Source: Endomychus coccineus (Eukaryota > Arthropoda > Insecta > Coleoptera > Endomychidae). Taken from it: a stretch of DNA of 64,000 bases. Location: positions 162,997,111 through 163,061,110 of the forward strand of contig OY294069.1 in the NCBI GenBank assembly GCA_958510875.1, in the 5' to 3' direction. Under the pieces are notes generated by a model. It was not told where the DNA came from and did not search any database. It was given only the letters and a program-made list of their open reading frames with translations. The translations under genes were made by a program, and so were the position numbers. Shown one piece after another: positions 20,541-33,099 of the stretch (position 1 is the stretch's first letter; every line of letters starts with the position of its first letter).

Positions 20541-22145
20541 TCTTAAGGTCGCAGTGTGCACATATACCAATATGTAATGTAATGTAATAAAAGATTAAAA
20601 CGACTTCTAAATCCTATTGAAACAGTTTATTTGACATGGTTTTCAAATCGTGACAAAAATGTTTTTAAATTAAAATCTGCGAATTCACAACAAAGATGAA
20701 TGCTCGAGTAGCGCGATAATCAAATACAATACAATACAATACATTTCACATTGTCGTGGTAAATACTGTTATTTGAGATAGTATTAAAATTACGAAAACA
20801 AACCTTTGTGGTTGTGGCTTAACTTGTTTGGTAATGAAATGATAGCGCTCGACTCATGTAATAACGAATAAACAAAATGTTTAATTGAAAAGTTGATTCT
20901 CATAAAATAGCGTCGATTCGCTGAAAATTGAAACAAAGGAAATATTGTTACTCCCTTCACTATTTATACGTTGTATGTAGTGTGAGGGAAGTATTGTAAC
21001 CGGTTAAAAAAATTCGAATTTTCGCATTTTTGACATGATTCCTGTGTGTGCGTGACCTACTTTAGGGACGATTGGTCGCACTGTTTGATAATTTGCAAAT
21101 CGCTTTTAAGTGGTGAAATGAATCACAAATTTGATATGTGTAGTCAGACAATACCGTAATTGATAATTGAATTGCAAGCTATTTTCAAAAAATGCAACTA
21201 CATACATTTTCAAATTCTTCCCTTTCTCATACGTTTTAGTCCTGTCCACATACACATCATTATAATCTTCAGAATATGAAGGACTCATATGAAATAGCAA
21301 ATTCTCAGATGAAGAAATATAAATTATGAGTTGAGAACGATTTAAAAATTGAAACTACTCATATTCATTGTGAAATTGGTTGAGTAATTAAAAGTATTTA
21401 ATCAAATACAACTTAACCAGCCTTCGAGTGACGGAAGTCACATGATCAATTGATTACAGCTATTTTTCCTGTACAATTATTCACAATCTGCTTAATATAA
21501 CCTATACACAGGCCACCATTCAATCCTGCTGTAAATTGAAATTCTCGATGGAAGAATGCGTGTAAGTGAAGTATGACATGACGCTCTGAAGTTCACTTTA
21601 TACCTTGAGGGGATACCCCACTTTCGTGACAAGAGGTAAACTGTTTGTGTGTGTGTTGGAGCTATACATGGCCTTTGCTTATAGGCTTATTTGTTATACA
21701 TCATTTCGCTCTTTGCCGAGATATCAGTTTTATTGTGTGCGTTCTCATAATAAAATATAATAAAAATAATTTATTAATTAAATTCCTTATCACAGTATCT
21801 TTTTTTCTGTACGTTTGTAGGAATTAATTTTAGTAATTGCATGAAATGTTTCTGGGTCCTTCTCAGATAATTATGGAAATCGGTAGGATTGTTGGATCTT
21901 AATTTCCTCAAAGATCAATTAGCCACATGTAAGACAATGTGTATCGTTTTTGTTTCTTCTACTATAGAACATCAACTGCAATAATTCTTTTTATATTATT
22001 TATTACATCGTCGAAGTAGTATTTGAGAAACATGAACTACATAAAATTGTAAAGGAAACGACAATAATGACACTCCAAAGTGGAAGACTTGGCTGACGCG
22101 ATAATCCTTACACTAACTAACACTCGTTCATTCAAATTGTCATTC
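20541..22145. other. No recognised gene; AATAC microsatellite
   Basis: A short (AATAC)n array lies at about 20724-20745. Otherwise AT-rich sequence with chance ORFs only and no domain recognised on either strand. Confidence 0.4.
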
Positions 22146-22875
22146 ATTTCTTTTTTTTCTAAGCCACACGAGAAGAAAATATATAAAGTTCGAAGAACAT
22201 CGTGTGAGCCACCGGTGAAATGTTGGGGGAGGAAATAGGCTTTCGAAATTTTCTTGAAGGGTTGAAGGCTATAGCCATTTAGGGAAAGACCTCACTAGAA
22301 AAAGAGTTGCACAACTTCGTTAGAAAATGAAGTAGGTCAGGAAGAAATTCGGCAGGTCTCGAGATTGACATGAAGAGGTGGCTAGCTTGAGCTCATCTAG
22401 TCCTCCTACTTTGAATCCCTCGTGGTGGAATAATAGAGGAGATTTCTGATAAACACCGACCATAAAAATATCTATAGAGAAGAGAGGAATCGCCCACCTT
22501 TTTACGATGTTCTAAAGAGGCCAATGCTCTCTTCCGGGTAGAATTTAAGAGCTTCAGCGATTATTTGGAAGCCAAACTCCAAACATGTGAACAGTACTCC
22601 AAGATAGGTCAATTATGTGCTTTGTAGAATATGAGGAGCTACTTGGATGTAAAGTAGCTCTTTCCACGAAATAGAAAACCCAGTTTTTATGAAGCGGTTT
22701 TTGCAATAGACCTCACATGATCATTCTCTGAGAGGGTGTTTGGTGGTGATCCAGAGCATGGATGAGGAAGACTTCATAGGAATAGTTGTACCACATATCA
22801 GAGATTGTGGAATCCGCCTCCCCGGAGAAGATGCAAGCTTGTGTTTTGGTAGACCCTTTGCAATTGGTAGAGGTT
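22146..22875 (-). pseudogene. Non-LTR family A, 3' half, decayed
   Basis: Matches the minus-strand element at 15830-16950 over its 3' part. Shared landmarks are CATCGTGTGAGCC near 22200, GTAAAGTAGCTCTT near 22650, and the KTQACIFSGEADS coding scrap near 22840 (minus strand). On the plus strand the 3' end begins with TTTCTTTTTTTTCT (22147), i.e. a poly(A)-like tail on the minus strand. Many stops and deletions. Long 3' untranslated sequence (22200-22600) is shared with 50530-50870. Confidence 0.65.
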
Positions 22876-23289
22876 TTTGAGATGAAACTTACGTAATCAA
22901 ACTGTGACGTCATAAAGAATTGATTACTCTGTGGTTTCATTGGAGTAAGGTTGATTGTGTTAATGAGTGTAATAGTTCACTAGACAGCTGAATATAATAT
23001 AATTAATTCTGAAGATGTTGCAATAGGGTTAATGTTTCCATCTACAAATAAGAAACATTCACCACTTTCCACTAAAAACTGTTTCTTATTCATAGTGTTA
23101 TAGTGTATCCAGAGTATTAGCACTTCTATATTTTATTTATCTCATAGATGAACACACAGCGCTGCAGACGTTAATGAAAGAATTACGTGAATCCAATTTA
23201 TAGAAGACTGCATTGAGACGTTACGAAAAATGTTGGGTAACATGGGTTTTCCGTATTTCTAGATGAAACTTGGACATTCCAATGTATTC

Positions 23290-23735
23290 CATGTATCGAT
23301 CTGCCACTGCAGCTTTCGCAATGAACATCACATGGTAATCTCATGAGAAAATGCTTTTGGTGGTGATCTCGAGCATGGATATAGAAGAGGTTTTGGTTGC
23401 ATTAAACTCTACTAGATTATCAGATCCCCATTTCAAAATCGTATCCAAATCTCCATTAATTGCGTCAACTTGTCTCTGTCTCGCCCCTCTGGCTTCATTG
23501 GAGGGTATAGGGGCTCTAGATGACGAAACGGTATGAAGTGTACCATCATCTACAAAGCTATGGACAGGACAGTTGTCACTTTGTCACTTCCAATAGATCG
23601 TTGATACGGAGTAGAAACAAAGTTGGTGCCAAGACACATATATGTGGAACACATTGATAGCCATTGTATCAGAGGATACTCCGTCAACAACCACATGCTG
23701 TGATATATTTGAGAGAAAACTCGATAGTCTCAAAA
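23290..23735 (-). pseudogene. Non-LTR family A, RT middle fragment
   Basis: The minus strand reads FVDDGTLHTV near 23555 (YADD-type catalytic box with Val for Ala). It is followed by RGARQRQVDAINGDLDTI and NLVEFNAT, the usual segment after the palm in this family. The same segment at 62790-63010 is more decayed. It is separated from 22146-22875 by about 400 bp of unrelated sequence, so either one copy was split or two copies lie side by side. No intact frame. Confidence 0.65.
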
Positions 23736-24960
23736 GGGACAATTCTCAAAACGATGAGGGAAAATGGCTTCGAATTTTTTTCGGAATGCCGCAAATGCCA
23801 CAAGAAGATATCACAGATTTCTACTTTCTGCGTTGAGAAAATGCAACCTCTTGCATCATTTCTGGTAGGCGAAAATTCAATGCATGTTTGTTCACAGTTT
23901 AGCATCATAAACGTATTGAGATATTCGAACAATAACTGTTCAACATATAAACAAATTCTTGCAATTTTTTGACATTCTAGTTTTCCAGTTCTCAGACTTA
24001 ATTTAAAAGCAATTACAAAATTGCCGTTACTTTTCCTTTCACTAAATCTATTATTATATAACATGAAATGAATGAATTTTCAATGTATCAACTATATAAT
24101 AAGCAAATGTTGCAAGTTATAAATTAACTGTCTAACAGTAATGTCATATTATTGGAATAATACTATTTACCAACGCGTACCGTCCAGAATACACATGTCC
24201 TGCTGTAGGCTTTACACAAGCTTTAGTTGGCATTCAACACGTTTGCTTGCAACCAAGTCGTATATATGCCACATTGTTTTTTCTGTTACACCAACGACTC
24301 ATATTACATGGAACGTTGGTATAGTTACATTCTGTATTAAGCACTCCGTTGCATCCCTGCAAAAATATTTGTATCTACAAGTAGTGTTCTATGCGTTTAT
24401 ATGGTAATGTTTGCTTCCAATATTTATTTCCAATACTATTTTTCATATTCATTTTTCCCTATGTTTATTTATTTATTTAAGATGGGGGTGAATTTATAAT
24501 TTACTCAAATGCCTTTTCTATTCCTACATATTGTAGTATGAACCGTAGATCAATTGAGAGGTACTCAGATTATGCGATGATAGAGACCCCCATCGTTGAT
24601 TATATCCTGCGAATCAAATTATCCATAGTCCCATGATCCTCCTGTACTAGAGGGCTCTGTTTATCTGGTGGATATGTCTACCTAACAACTTTGTTTGTGG
24701 GAATCATACTTCAATACGACCGCTATAATTAAGTGCTTCAGTTATAATTACTTTTTATTAATTTTTAATATAGAATTTTATGGTATCATAAATTAAACAT
24801 TTATTTTACAAAAAAAAATATTTTCGCTCAAGAGCATTTGGAAATCAAAATTTATGGTGGGCCATAGCTTTTAGGAAGCCGAAATTAACAAAAATTAAAA
24901 TTGAAGAATCCAGGTTTGCATTCAAAAAAATTAAGTGCACGAAATTACTGAGACTATGGG
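23736..24960. other. No recognised gene
   Basis: ORFs of 88-126 codons occur here (23664-24064 on both strands, 24141-24407) but I recognise no domain in any of them. The rest is AT-rich. Confidence 0.35.
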
Positions 24961-24964
24961 CATC

Positions 24965-25440
24965 TCAACCGAATGGAAACGGAACATTTTGAATAGATTT
25001 TTGAATATGAGAAAGCTGTCTGGGATTCCGCGACCATATGACAACTTCAAAGGACTGTTTGGCGATGTTCAAGCACGATAAGAAGGACACACCAGAGACC
25101 AAAGAACAGTGGAAACAATCAACTTGTATTGGCAGATTGAAACCAGAAGAGGCCAAAGTGGGCTTATCGGCCAAATGCATGTGGTAATCATCCATATCGA
25201 TTATCTTGAGAGGAGCGTGCTCTTTCACCTGAACAACATACCTGCACAGGTCCGCAGTCGCAATGGGCAAAATTGCATGAATTGCGCTAAGAATTAGTTC
25301 GCCAGATTTGGCCCCCTTCGATTGTTATCTATTTCTAAGCTTGAAGGAATGGCTCGTCGGAAAGAGATTTGGCTCCAACGATGAGATCGTCGCTCAAACC
25401 AATGCCTATTTTGTTGTTGTTTTGTTTCGTATTATTTGAC
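24965..25440 (+). pseudogene. Mariner transposase relic A
   Basis: Plus-strand reading in several frames follows a mariner (DD34D) transposase: a first-Asp neighbourhood decayed near 25060, TPETKEQ-like, a lysine/glycine stretch near 25150, then VAMGKIA-like (relatives: VAMAKLHELR), SPDLAPFDCYLFLSLKEWL near 25305 (third catalytic Asp box) and GKRFGSNDEIVAQTNAYF near 25360. The second catalytic Asp region (HHDNA) has been lost in a deletion near 25230. No inverted repeats were located. Confidence 0.7.
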
Positions 25441-25789
25441 TAGTATTTGTTGGCCATCTTTTTTCACAATGGAATTTCAGCTCCTGAGAGTGTATTCAGA
25501 AAGATCCATTTCCCTCTTTAGAAATGCATGTTAACAAAAACAAACTGGTAAAATTTTTTTTAATGACTCAAGATTCGCTGAAAAAAAGCATCAAAATCAG
25601 TTCAGCAGCCTTTATATCTTTCACTTTTGCGTTTTTTTGGCTTTATTTCCTCGACTAATTCTTCGTATGCCAATACGGCATTATGGTGAGCATCAAATTA
25701 TGCAAGTTTGCCATAATTCAACCTGTATCTTTTAACATTTCCATGATCCCATGATGAAGATTGAATTTGAGCCACCGCATAGTTACGAT

Positions 25790-26362
25790 CACGGTCTGGA
25801 AACTCGGGACTGTTTCCTATGTGAGAAGTGGGACCGCTAAGGGTCGACTGTCGCGTAGTACCAAAAGACGTCACGGGTGACGCAGTAGTCTACGAGTATT
25901 CTCTGACAACTGTCAGTTGACTTGTAAACACAAGGAATACCTGCGTTTTTAGAAACAAATTACGAAACCGTGCATTGTGCCGAAATGCAAAACGGGGTAC
26001 AAAAGTGTAAAGCAAGAAACTTCTGTTTTTAAAGTGCCGAAAGATTCGGAAATGCGAAAAAACTGGATGCTTGCGATTCCGGATAGGAATCGTTTTAACG
26101 AGGTCTTTTATGTGTGCGCGCATGTATAACGAAAAAGGGGAAGATATTTTTAAGGTGAGTAATACATTTTGACAAGAGTAACAGCTCTATTCCTCTCTCA
26201 AATCAGAATACTTAGTAACACTGCTTGCGATTCCGGAAAGAAATCGTTTTGACACGTCGATCCAAGCGCTAGCTAGTGGCTGAGCGAGGAACTACGAGTT
26301 TGGCGACGCGTAAGAGACCCATGTCAAACATACGAGTCCTCAGACCTGTAAGTACGACCGTG
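25790..26362 (+). mobile_element. 573-bp P-like deletion derivative with THAP exon
   Basis: Ends are CACGGTC and GACCGTG, flanked by exact 8-bp duplications GTTACGAT (25782-25789 and 26363-26370), as for the P superfamily. The right end matches the full repeat of the second copy (40578-42144), while the left end has a small deletion inside the repeat. Inside lies a THAP DNA-binding exon (about 25965-26154) ending at a GTGAGT splice donor. The catalytic exons are absent. The two copies are close in sequence along their whole length. Confidence 0.85.
25965..26154 (+). pseudogene. THAP zinc-finger exon of P-like transposase (copy 1)
   Basis: Reads KPCIVPKCKTGYKSVKQ, then FKVPKDSEMRKNWMLAIPDR: the first CxxxC pair and the tryptophan of a C2CH THAP finger, the sequence-specific DNA-binding domain of P-element transposases. 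The closing CxxH is disrupted in this copy (VFYVCAHV where copy 2 has VFCERHV). Where a start ATG would be expected both copies have ACG, with an in-frame stop just upstream. GTGAGT at 26155 is a good splice donor. It is not translatable as it stands. Confidence 0.75.
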
Positions 26363-26370
26363 GTTACGAT

Positions 26371-29300
26371 GTACGTACATGTGATGAATCGTATTCCTCA
26401 TTGCTGCCTCATCATACTACAGCTACTTTCATGATACCACAGAGTAATTAATTCAATGTAACTTATGTGGCGTAAACGTGTCGTCATTCAAATCTCAGAA
26501 TAGGAACCCTAAAATGTTTTTAATAATCCAATTTTGTTTTAAAATATTCAAATTCTATTGAATGCTGAAACTGCTGTTAGTTTCTTTGATCAGCATTCCT
26601 TCTATTTAGTAAGCCAACACGAATAATTTTCAAGTTCTTGGCTAAAAAATTAGAGAATCATCTGTTAACTTCTGTGATGAATGGAACAATTTGCGGCAGC
26701 CGATCCGAGAAACAAAAGTTTCGCAGAAAGGAAGTTAATGGGCAATTTGTGTAGAAACTGAGTTAATATGAGGCAACTAGTGAAATAAACTAATTTGGCC
26801 TGGTTCAGACATTGAAAATTGCCCTGATGTAACTGCACACGCTACTCTATTTATGTATAATAACAGGATATAGTAGCTCCGGGCTTCTATCATAACCCCA
26901 CCCTCAATTAGAAGTATCTAAAAGTAAGGAGATTGGCTCCTCTTGCCGCTTGTGGATTTCATGAATTGAACGATGTCGAGGCTTCAGGGCAACGCGAGAT
27001 TAAAAATCTATACTCTAACTATACTCTTGATGGTTGACGGAATTCCTTGTTACGCCAGTGCCGATTGAACGTTTATTTTGTAAATTCTGTCAATATTGTC
27101 GGAGTAATTTAGGGATGAAAACCATCGCGACCGGTGAACTGGGTCTGGAACTAGACGAATCGGAAATTCAATTTCAATGAAAACAAGGAAACCGGTAATT
27201 TTTAAAAATTACTGTTTGTGCATAAAGCTTCCAGGACTGACACAGAATTTACATTGCTGCATGATTAATTGGTTGAATAACTTATCAAAGTTATACAAAC
27301 ATTAATTACCAGTTATTCCACGGATATTTTTATATGTTTATTCAACTCATCTTCAAAATTTTATGAAAATGGCTTATATCGAATGGAAGGGTCAGTACAA
27401 TGTGATCTGTGATTCATAGATCACTAACTCACTAGTAAAACCCGAAATTTTATAGTGAATGATTAGAAACGGTTACAGTTAAATAAATAGTAAATACAAA
27501 CGCACTTCGTATTAAAATCATTCGATAGATAAATAATTCAGTAAATGGGGGGTTTCACTTTTGAGTTCTTTAAAATGAATTTCGAAGGGAATGGCTTTTC
27601 AATGGGTTAGTAATGAAGACAATAGAAATATTAAGAAATGATCGGAAGTGGTAGAAAACACCCCTTTTAACACGAGTTCCGTACCTTGTAGAATTTGGGT
27701 GAAAATGAAGAAAAGTATACTTACCTTTTTTGACCTAAAATATGAATCTAACATAAGTTCTACAACCCTATGTTTTATTAAATTCTCCTGTCAGAACTAT
27801 TTAAAATGCCAAACTTGCTTTCATTACACGGAATAATTGATTCAATTTAAATATATGACGTAGCACTTCTATGACATAAGTGTAAAGTCAATCAAATCTA
27901 AAATGAGAATTCCGTATAATTCTGCGTTTGATAAATATTTATAGTACAAATTAAATGATAAGTTTTTCAATTTTATGAACAGTAACTTTGCCAGTATTTT
28001 ATTTCAAATGGTCAGTAAGATAAAAAATAGTCAGTTAAATTAATAAATAATGATAGACAAAATTTTAAAATTAGTTTTACAAGAAAAGCACTTTTAAAAA
28101 ATTTCACTAAAAGAAATGGCGAAAAAAACAATATATTACCTTAACAAAACTTCATTTATTGAAATAATATTTATTTTTCAAATTTCTTTTTCAATAGTAA
28201 TAATATATAACAAAATTAATTTTTTCTCAATAATAATAAAATTAAATATTTTTTGAAAATTTAAATCAAGAATTTTTTTTTCATCTTTCATATTCTGGAA
28301 ATAAATAATTAATTTATTTATACCTTAAATTTTATAATTATTAAAATAAAAATTAATGATAATATCCTACAAATTATTTCAAAATTTAATTTTTAAGTAT
28401 GAATATAGATAAATTTGTTATCTTCAAAAATCGTAAAATTAATTATATTTATCAATAATATTACCTACTTCTAAAATATTAAAATAAGAAATTACAGAAA
28501 TATACTGTTAAAATTTCATCTAAAAAATTATAAAGATGAAGAAAAATATTTCACCTATTTTATAATTTAAATCATACATGTAAATATAAAAGAAGCCACA
28601 TTTTATCAAAAATTCATAAATTTGATTGAAATTTATATTTTCAGTAAAATTATTCATACATAAAATTTTAAAAGTGGAAAATTTCACAAAAGAGCACTTC
28701 TAAAATATCATCTAAATGTTGAAAAGGTAACTTCTTACTTTAACGAAAATTTATTTTGATTGGATGAAAAAAATAAACAAATTTTTATTAATAAAATTAA
28801 TAAACTGGTAATTAAACTATTTATATAGTATTAATGAATACTTTTATCTAATAATAAAAATATTGAACTTGAAATTGATTTTCCTAGCCACATGCAAGAA
28901 AATTTTCAGAATATTAAGTTAGTAGGTTATTTGAAACTTTGTTTTTGTAATAGATAGGTTTTCTTTGCCAGTATACAGATGCAGGAAACTCCAAGCGGCA
29001 AAGTTATCGTTCGTTAAATTTTTACAAATTTTTGGACATATTAAGTTAGGATGTTATATGATTTTGTGAATGTATTACTAACTATTTCATACTAGCCACT
29101 TATTAATCATCAGGGTTCTTTTTCAGATTTTATACTAGCTAAATCATACAGATAATTGATTAATTTTCATTGTCCATTATATTCTTAATAGTGGGAATAG
29201 AAATACTAACCAAATACTTCCCATTTCAACTCATCAAATTTTACAAATGTACTAAGTCTTTTACAATGTTTTACTAACTTTGTAATATTATAATATACAT

Positions 29301-30370
29301 AATGAATTAGATACTGTAAAGTTTATCACGATCCTAATTTTATAACCAGAAAAAAACCAATGTCATAATGATACAATAAAATACCATTTGGAAAACGGAA
29401 GATGGATGTCAAAAATACCATTGAAAAAAGGGTACCGCGCTTTCAAAAACAATACAGTTCCCATTTTCTCCACTTGAAACGATTTGGAAAAATTCTAATT
29501 CCGTGCTATTGAAAAGAAATGGCGGAATAGTCTTCACAAGCCTATTACAATACTTTCCTTATACTAAATTTGCGAGGGAAGTAAAAATGAAATGCTATTG
29601 GGGGTTCCGCAACTATCAACATGGAACCAATTTTGAATGAGGTAATTTATAGTTAGATAATTCAAAATTCTAAGAATTCTCAAATGATTTCTAATTTTTC
29701 GAACATAGGAATTCCAATGTAACAGTCTCGAGCTCAAGACTTTGCTTGGTCGTTTTTCCTCAATCTCTCGACTAACACTACTGCAACTTCTACCCTTGCT
29801 AGTTAAATGCTTACTATTTTCATATCATTTCAGAGAACATTACCGAAAAAATATATGGATTTCTAATCGAGAGAAATTACATTTCCTTGTGGTTGCGTGC
29901 TATATGTCATTTAATATTGATAATACACATATCCCTCGGTTTGTTTGCCACTGGTTCCTTACTTTATTAGTCGATCGCGTTATTCTGTACTAATATACGC
30001 TAGTGAGTATTACTGAGGTTTGTAAAATAAAAGTTTGTGGGAAAAATATACTATACAGAATAGTTCCGAACCGTATTGAGAAGGTTTTATCTACATTATT
30101 TGTGCTATTTGTTTATACTAGTTTGAAGGGTGTTGTAAAATTGAATGATGAAAATAATATTTATGAAAGGTCATTTATGAGTGATATGGTAATTGCTCAC
30201 CGCCCATGGAGTCAGACGTTGCGGAAGATAGAGTACATACAACTAGTGATGGTCAATTCTTTTCTTCATCTTGTCTTGTCTTATCTTGGTTTGACGAAAC
30301 AAGATTTCAATTTTGAGGTTTCTCAAGATCAAGTTTAACTAAAAAACGTATATGAGCTGTTGGATCGATT
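26371..30370. other. No recognised gene; very AT-rich centre
   Basis: Four kilobases without a supported gene. The part from about 27,840 to 28,900 is extremely AT-rich with dispersed short A/T tracts. ORFs such as 83 codons at 29742 and 111 codons at 30003 (+) show no domain I recognise. Confidence 0.4.
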
Positions 30371-30374
30371 CGAC

Positions 30375-30740
30375 ACCAATTAGAAGCGAAAGTGGGCACA
30401 TTTGGCAAAGAAAAAAGTGCTTTTCCACCATGACAACGCACTGGCGGACAGGTTCGCAGTCGCAATGGCAAAATTGCATGAATTGCGCTACGATTTGATT
30501 CGCCATGCACCATATTCTCTGGATTTGGCCCCGCTATGATATCTTCGCCCAAACAAATGCCTAGCCTATTTTGGAGTATTGCCGAAATCGTATTATTTGG
30601 AAAACTGATCGGAAAATTACAAAAACGTTGCACGAAGTGTATCGGGCTACAACGAGATTATGTTGAGAAATAAAATAAATTTTGACCTAAGAAATCATTT
30701 CTTTTTTCCTTTTTTCAGGGACTTTTCACCTCGTATGATA
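30375..30740 (+). pseudogene. Mariner transposase relic B, C-terminal end
   Basis: Plus-strand reading gives KKVLFHHDNALADRFAVAMA near 30410 (second catalytic Asp in HHDN), then KLHELRYDLIRHAPYSLDLAP near 30470 (third-Asp box, truncated), AQTNA-like, and WTKCIELQGDYVEK-like ending in a stop near 30672. These are the C-terminal motifs of a DD34D mariner transposase. After the stop, TTTTCAGGGACTTTTCACC near 30713 may be the right terminal repeat. The N-terminal two thirds are missing. It is a different copy from 24965-25440. Confidence 0.7.
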
Positions 30741-30982
30741 TGAACTCTTGGACTCTCGCATATCACGTTTTTATCGATTTCTTTTCTACTGTAGGTTTTA
30801 TATGAAAAGAAAGGCGTATTCATAAAATGTTGAATGTGTTTCGGATATCATTTTCGTTAGAATATGAGTAACAAGGTAGTTTAATTAACAATCTGTACCA
30901 ACTTATCAACAAGCATTCAGAGCAAGCTAAATATATGTCAAAGCAATCTGATGATACGGTCCTCATTAACCGTAAATTATCT

Positions 30983-31324
30983 TCAGATCTGTATGTGTAA
31001 ACGTATCGAATGATAAACATATTGAGCCACTAATTTGTTGTTTGTTGCCTGAATGACTACTAATCCAGTATCGGTTAAATTGTGATTCGGATCTCGCAAA
31101 TCAAACAATCGAAGGGTAATGTCGTTATTGGACGTATATGAAGAGAATCCGGTATGATACTCAATAGTTAGTAATCGTGTGTCCCCCGACTCCCCAAAAT
31201 ACAACCTCTCCATTCGACCAACTATTTCTGCAGATTCAATCTCAACAATGGGCGTATCGCTGTTGGCAATATGAGGGGTCTTTCTTCTGATATATATGTA
31301 TGAGAAAACAAATACGTATAACAC
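30983..31324 (-). CDS. Unrecognised 113-residue ORF, possible exon
   Basis: The frame starts with a hydrophobic stretch (MLYVFVFSYIYI) and continues with a soluble, protein-like sequence: TPIVEIESAEIVGRMERLYF, GESGDTRLLTIEYHTGF, TLRLFDLRDPNHNLTDTG. Codon use is less AT-biased than the flanks. An alternative reading is a spliced exon: TATATATATCAG near 31283-31294 (minus strand) would be a good acceptor just before RKTPHIAN, making the hydrophobic start intronic. I do not know the family, and no neighbour suggests a function. It is one of the few stretches that does not look like a mobile element. Confidence 0.35.
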   Translation of the reverse strand: MLYVFVFSYIYIRRKTPHIANSDTPIVEIESAEIVGRMERLYFGESGDTRLLTIEYHTGFSSYTSNNDITLRLFDLRDPNHNLTDTGLVVIQATNNKLVAQYVYHSIRLHIQI

Positions 31325-32100
31325 AAATTATGTCTCTCAATAGAATTTCCATCGTTGCTTCAGATATTCAAAATCTACGGAATAACCGTACGTACGCCAG
31401 ATCCTTTTGATTAAAACAAATGCTTTATGCCTGGTTCAATAGCTTTCCGGCTTAATTAACGACTGTATGGGTAGAAAAATGCGACGACCAGGCAAAAAGC
31501 AATTGTTTAAAAAAAATTTTATGAAATTGAGATGAATTTTATTCTATAAAAACGAGATACATATGAGAAGGTTTCGTGTAATACGATTTGCAATTTTGAT
31601 TAAATTTTTAGTGTTTATTATTTATTTATTCATATTAATGGTACGAATCTTTTCACAGCGTAACAAATGTAACAATATCGCATAATAAATTATAAAAAGA
31701 AAAAATAAAGAGTTTACATTATAAATATGCAGAGATATATGTGCATTGTCCCCATTAGAGTTCGCACTATATGGAAATTAAAAAAAACAGGTTTGGTTGA
31801 AATTTGACGTCAGGAACAGTTTTAGGTTCAAATTATCGCAAAAATGACATCAAGAGTTGTGACCAAGCGATCTTCGTTAGCTGTCAAACTTGACATTTGT
31901 TGCAGAAAGTGGCATTTCTAAATTGAATTTGGAAAAGATGTGTCCACTGTAATTTTATCTGGGTGTGCAAATTTTAAAAATCTAGGATATTTTTATCAAT
32001 AAAATATTTTTTACAAATCCAAAGATTACTTAACTGGTAAAAATCAATTTATTTATGTAATACATACTGACACATGTCAGTTTCATGATACATATTTTAT
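31325..32100. other. No recognised gene
   Basis: AT-rich sequence. I see nothing assignable. Confidence 0.35.
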
Positions 32101-32876
32101 TTACTTCCCATATTTTTAAAAACTGAGATTGCAACCATAAAAAAGGTTGGCACGAGCGGAGCAAAGTTCCAATAATTTATTCGTTCTTTTAGAAAGACAC
32201 TAGTATTTAATCTTATAAAATATTAAATGCATGTAAGAAGATATGAGGTGCGAAAAAACTAGAATAATCGGGAAAAAAATGTCAGACTCATCATATTATA
32301 TATTGTTGAAAGCAACAAAAAATCCTATTTTCAACTGAACTACAGCCTACTATGGTTTCTATTTAAAAAAATACAAGTTTGTGTCAGAACTTGAAAATGG
32401 AAAGCGCTCAAAAAATTCCACCTACACCAATGGATTACATGCAAAAAAGTGCCCGTATTATGTTTTACTGGTAAAAAAGATTTCTTAATTACTTTCCATA
32501 TTTTTATAAGCTAAAATTGCACCTATAAAAAATGTTGCCCCGAGCGGTGCAAAGTTCCTATAATTTCATCGTCCTTTTGAAAAGACAAGTATTTGATCTT
32601 ATAAAATATCAGATGTATATAAGAAGATACAAGGTGCCGAAAATCGGAAATAAACGAAAAAATAATAATGTCAGACCCATCATTTTATATATTCTTGAAA
32701 ACAACAAAAAATCCTCTCTTCAACGAAACCACAGCCTACTATGATTTCTATTTTTTTAAATACAAGTTTTGTGTCATAACTTGAAAATGGAACGCACTAA
32801 AAAAATTTCGCCTATGCCAATGGATTGCATGCAAAAAACTGCCCCCATAATGTTTTACTTACTCGGCGGTAGCTCC
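32101..32876. repeat. 388-bp tandem duplication, two units
   Basis: Units 32101-32488 and 32489-32876 align end to end, both starting TTACTT(C/T)CCATATTTTTA. They share the stretches GTTG(G/C)C(A/C)CGAGCGG(A/T)GCAAAGTTCC, CAACAAAAAATCCT and CAATGGATT(A/G)CATGCAAAAAA. Divergence is roughly a tenth to a sixth by eye, so the duplication is not recent. No coding function seen. Confidence 0.85.
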
Positions 32877-33099
32877 AAAATTAAACATGTTACGAGGCTT
32901 TGTTGAAATCCTGAAAAATATAGTACTTGGCAACAGCGCCTAAACAAATGACACGAGTCATAATTCATAGGCATCACCAAATTTGACTCAAAAAAGAGCT
33001 CGAGGATGTGCGGTCGGTTTTTTTCTAGCGCGAATATTAATAAAGATGCACAACATATTAATTATAGCGATACAAATTTTTATTCCAACTTGGTGATAT

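Noticed and set aside
23150..23290. Transposase scrap reading LDETWTF on the plus strand
   Set aside because: A single short motif without supporting boxes on either side; chance cannot be excluded.
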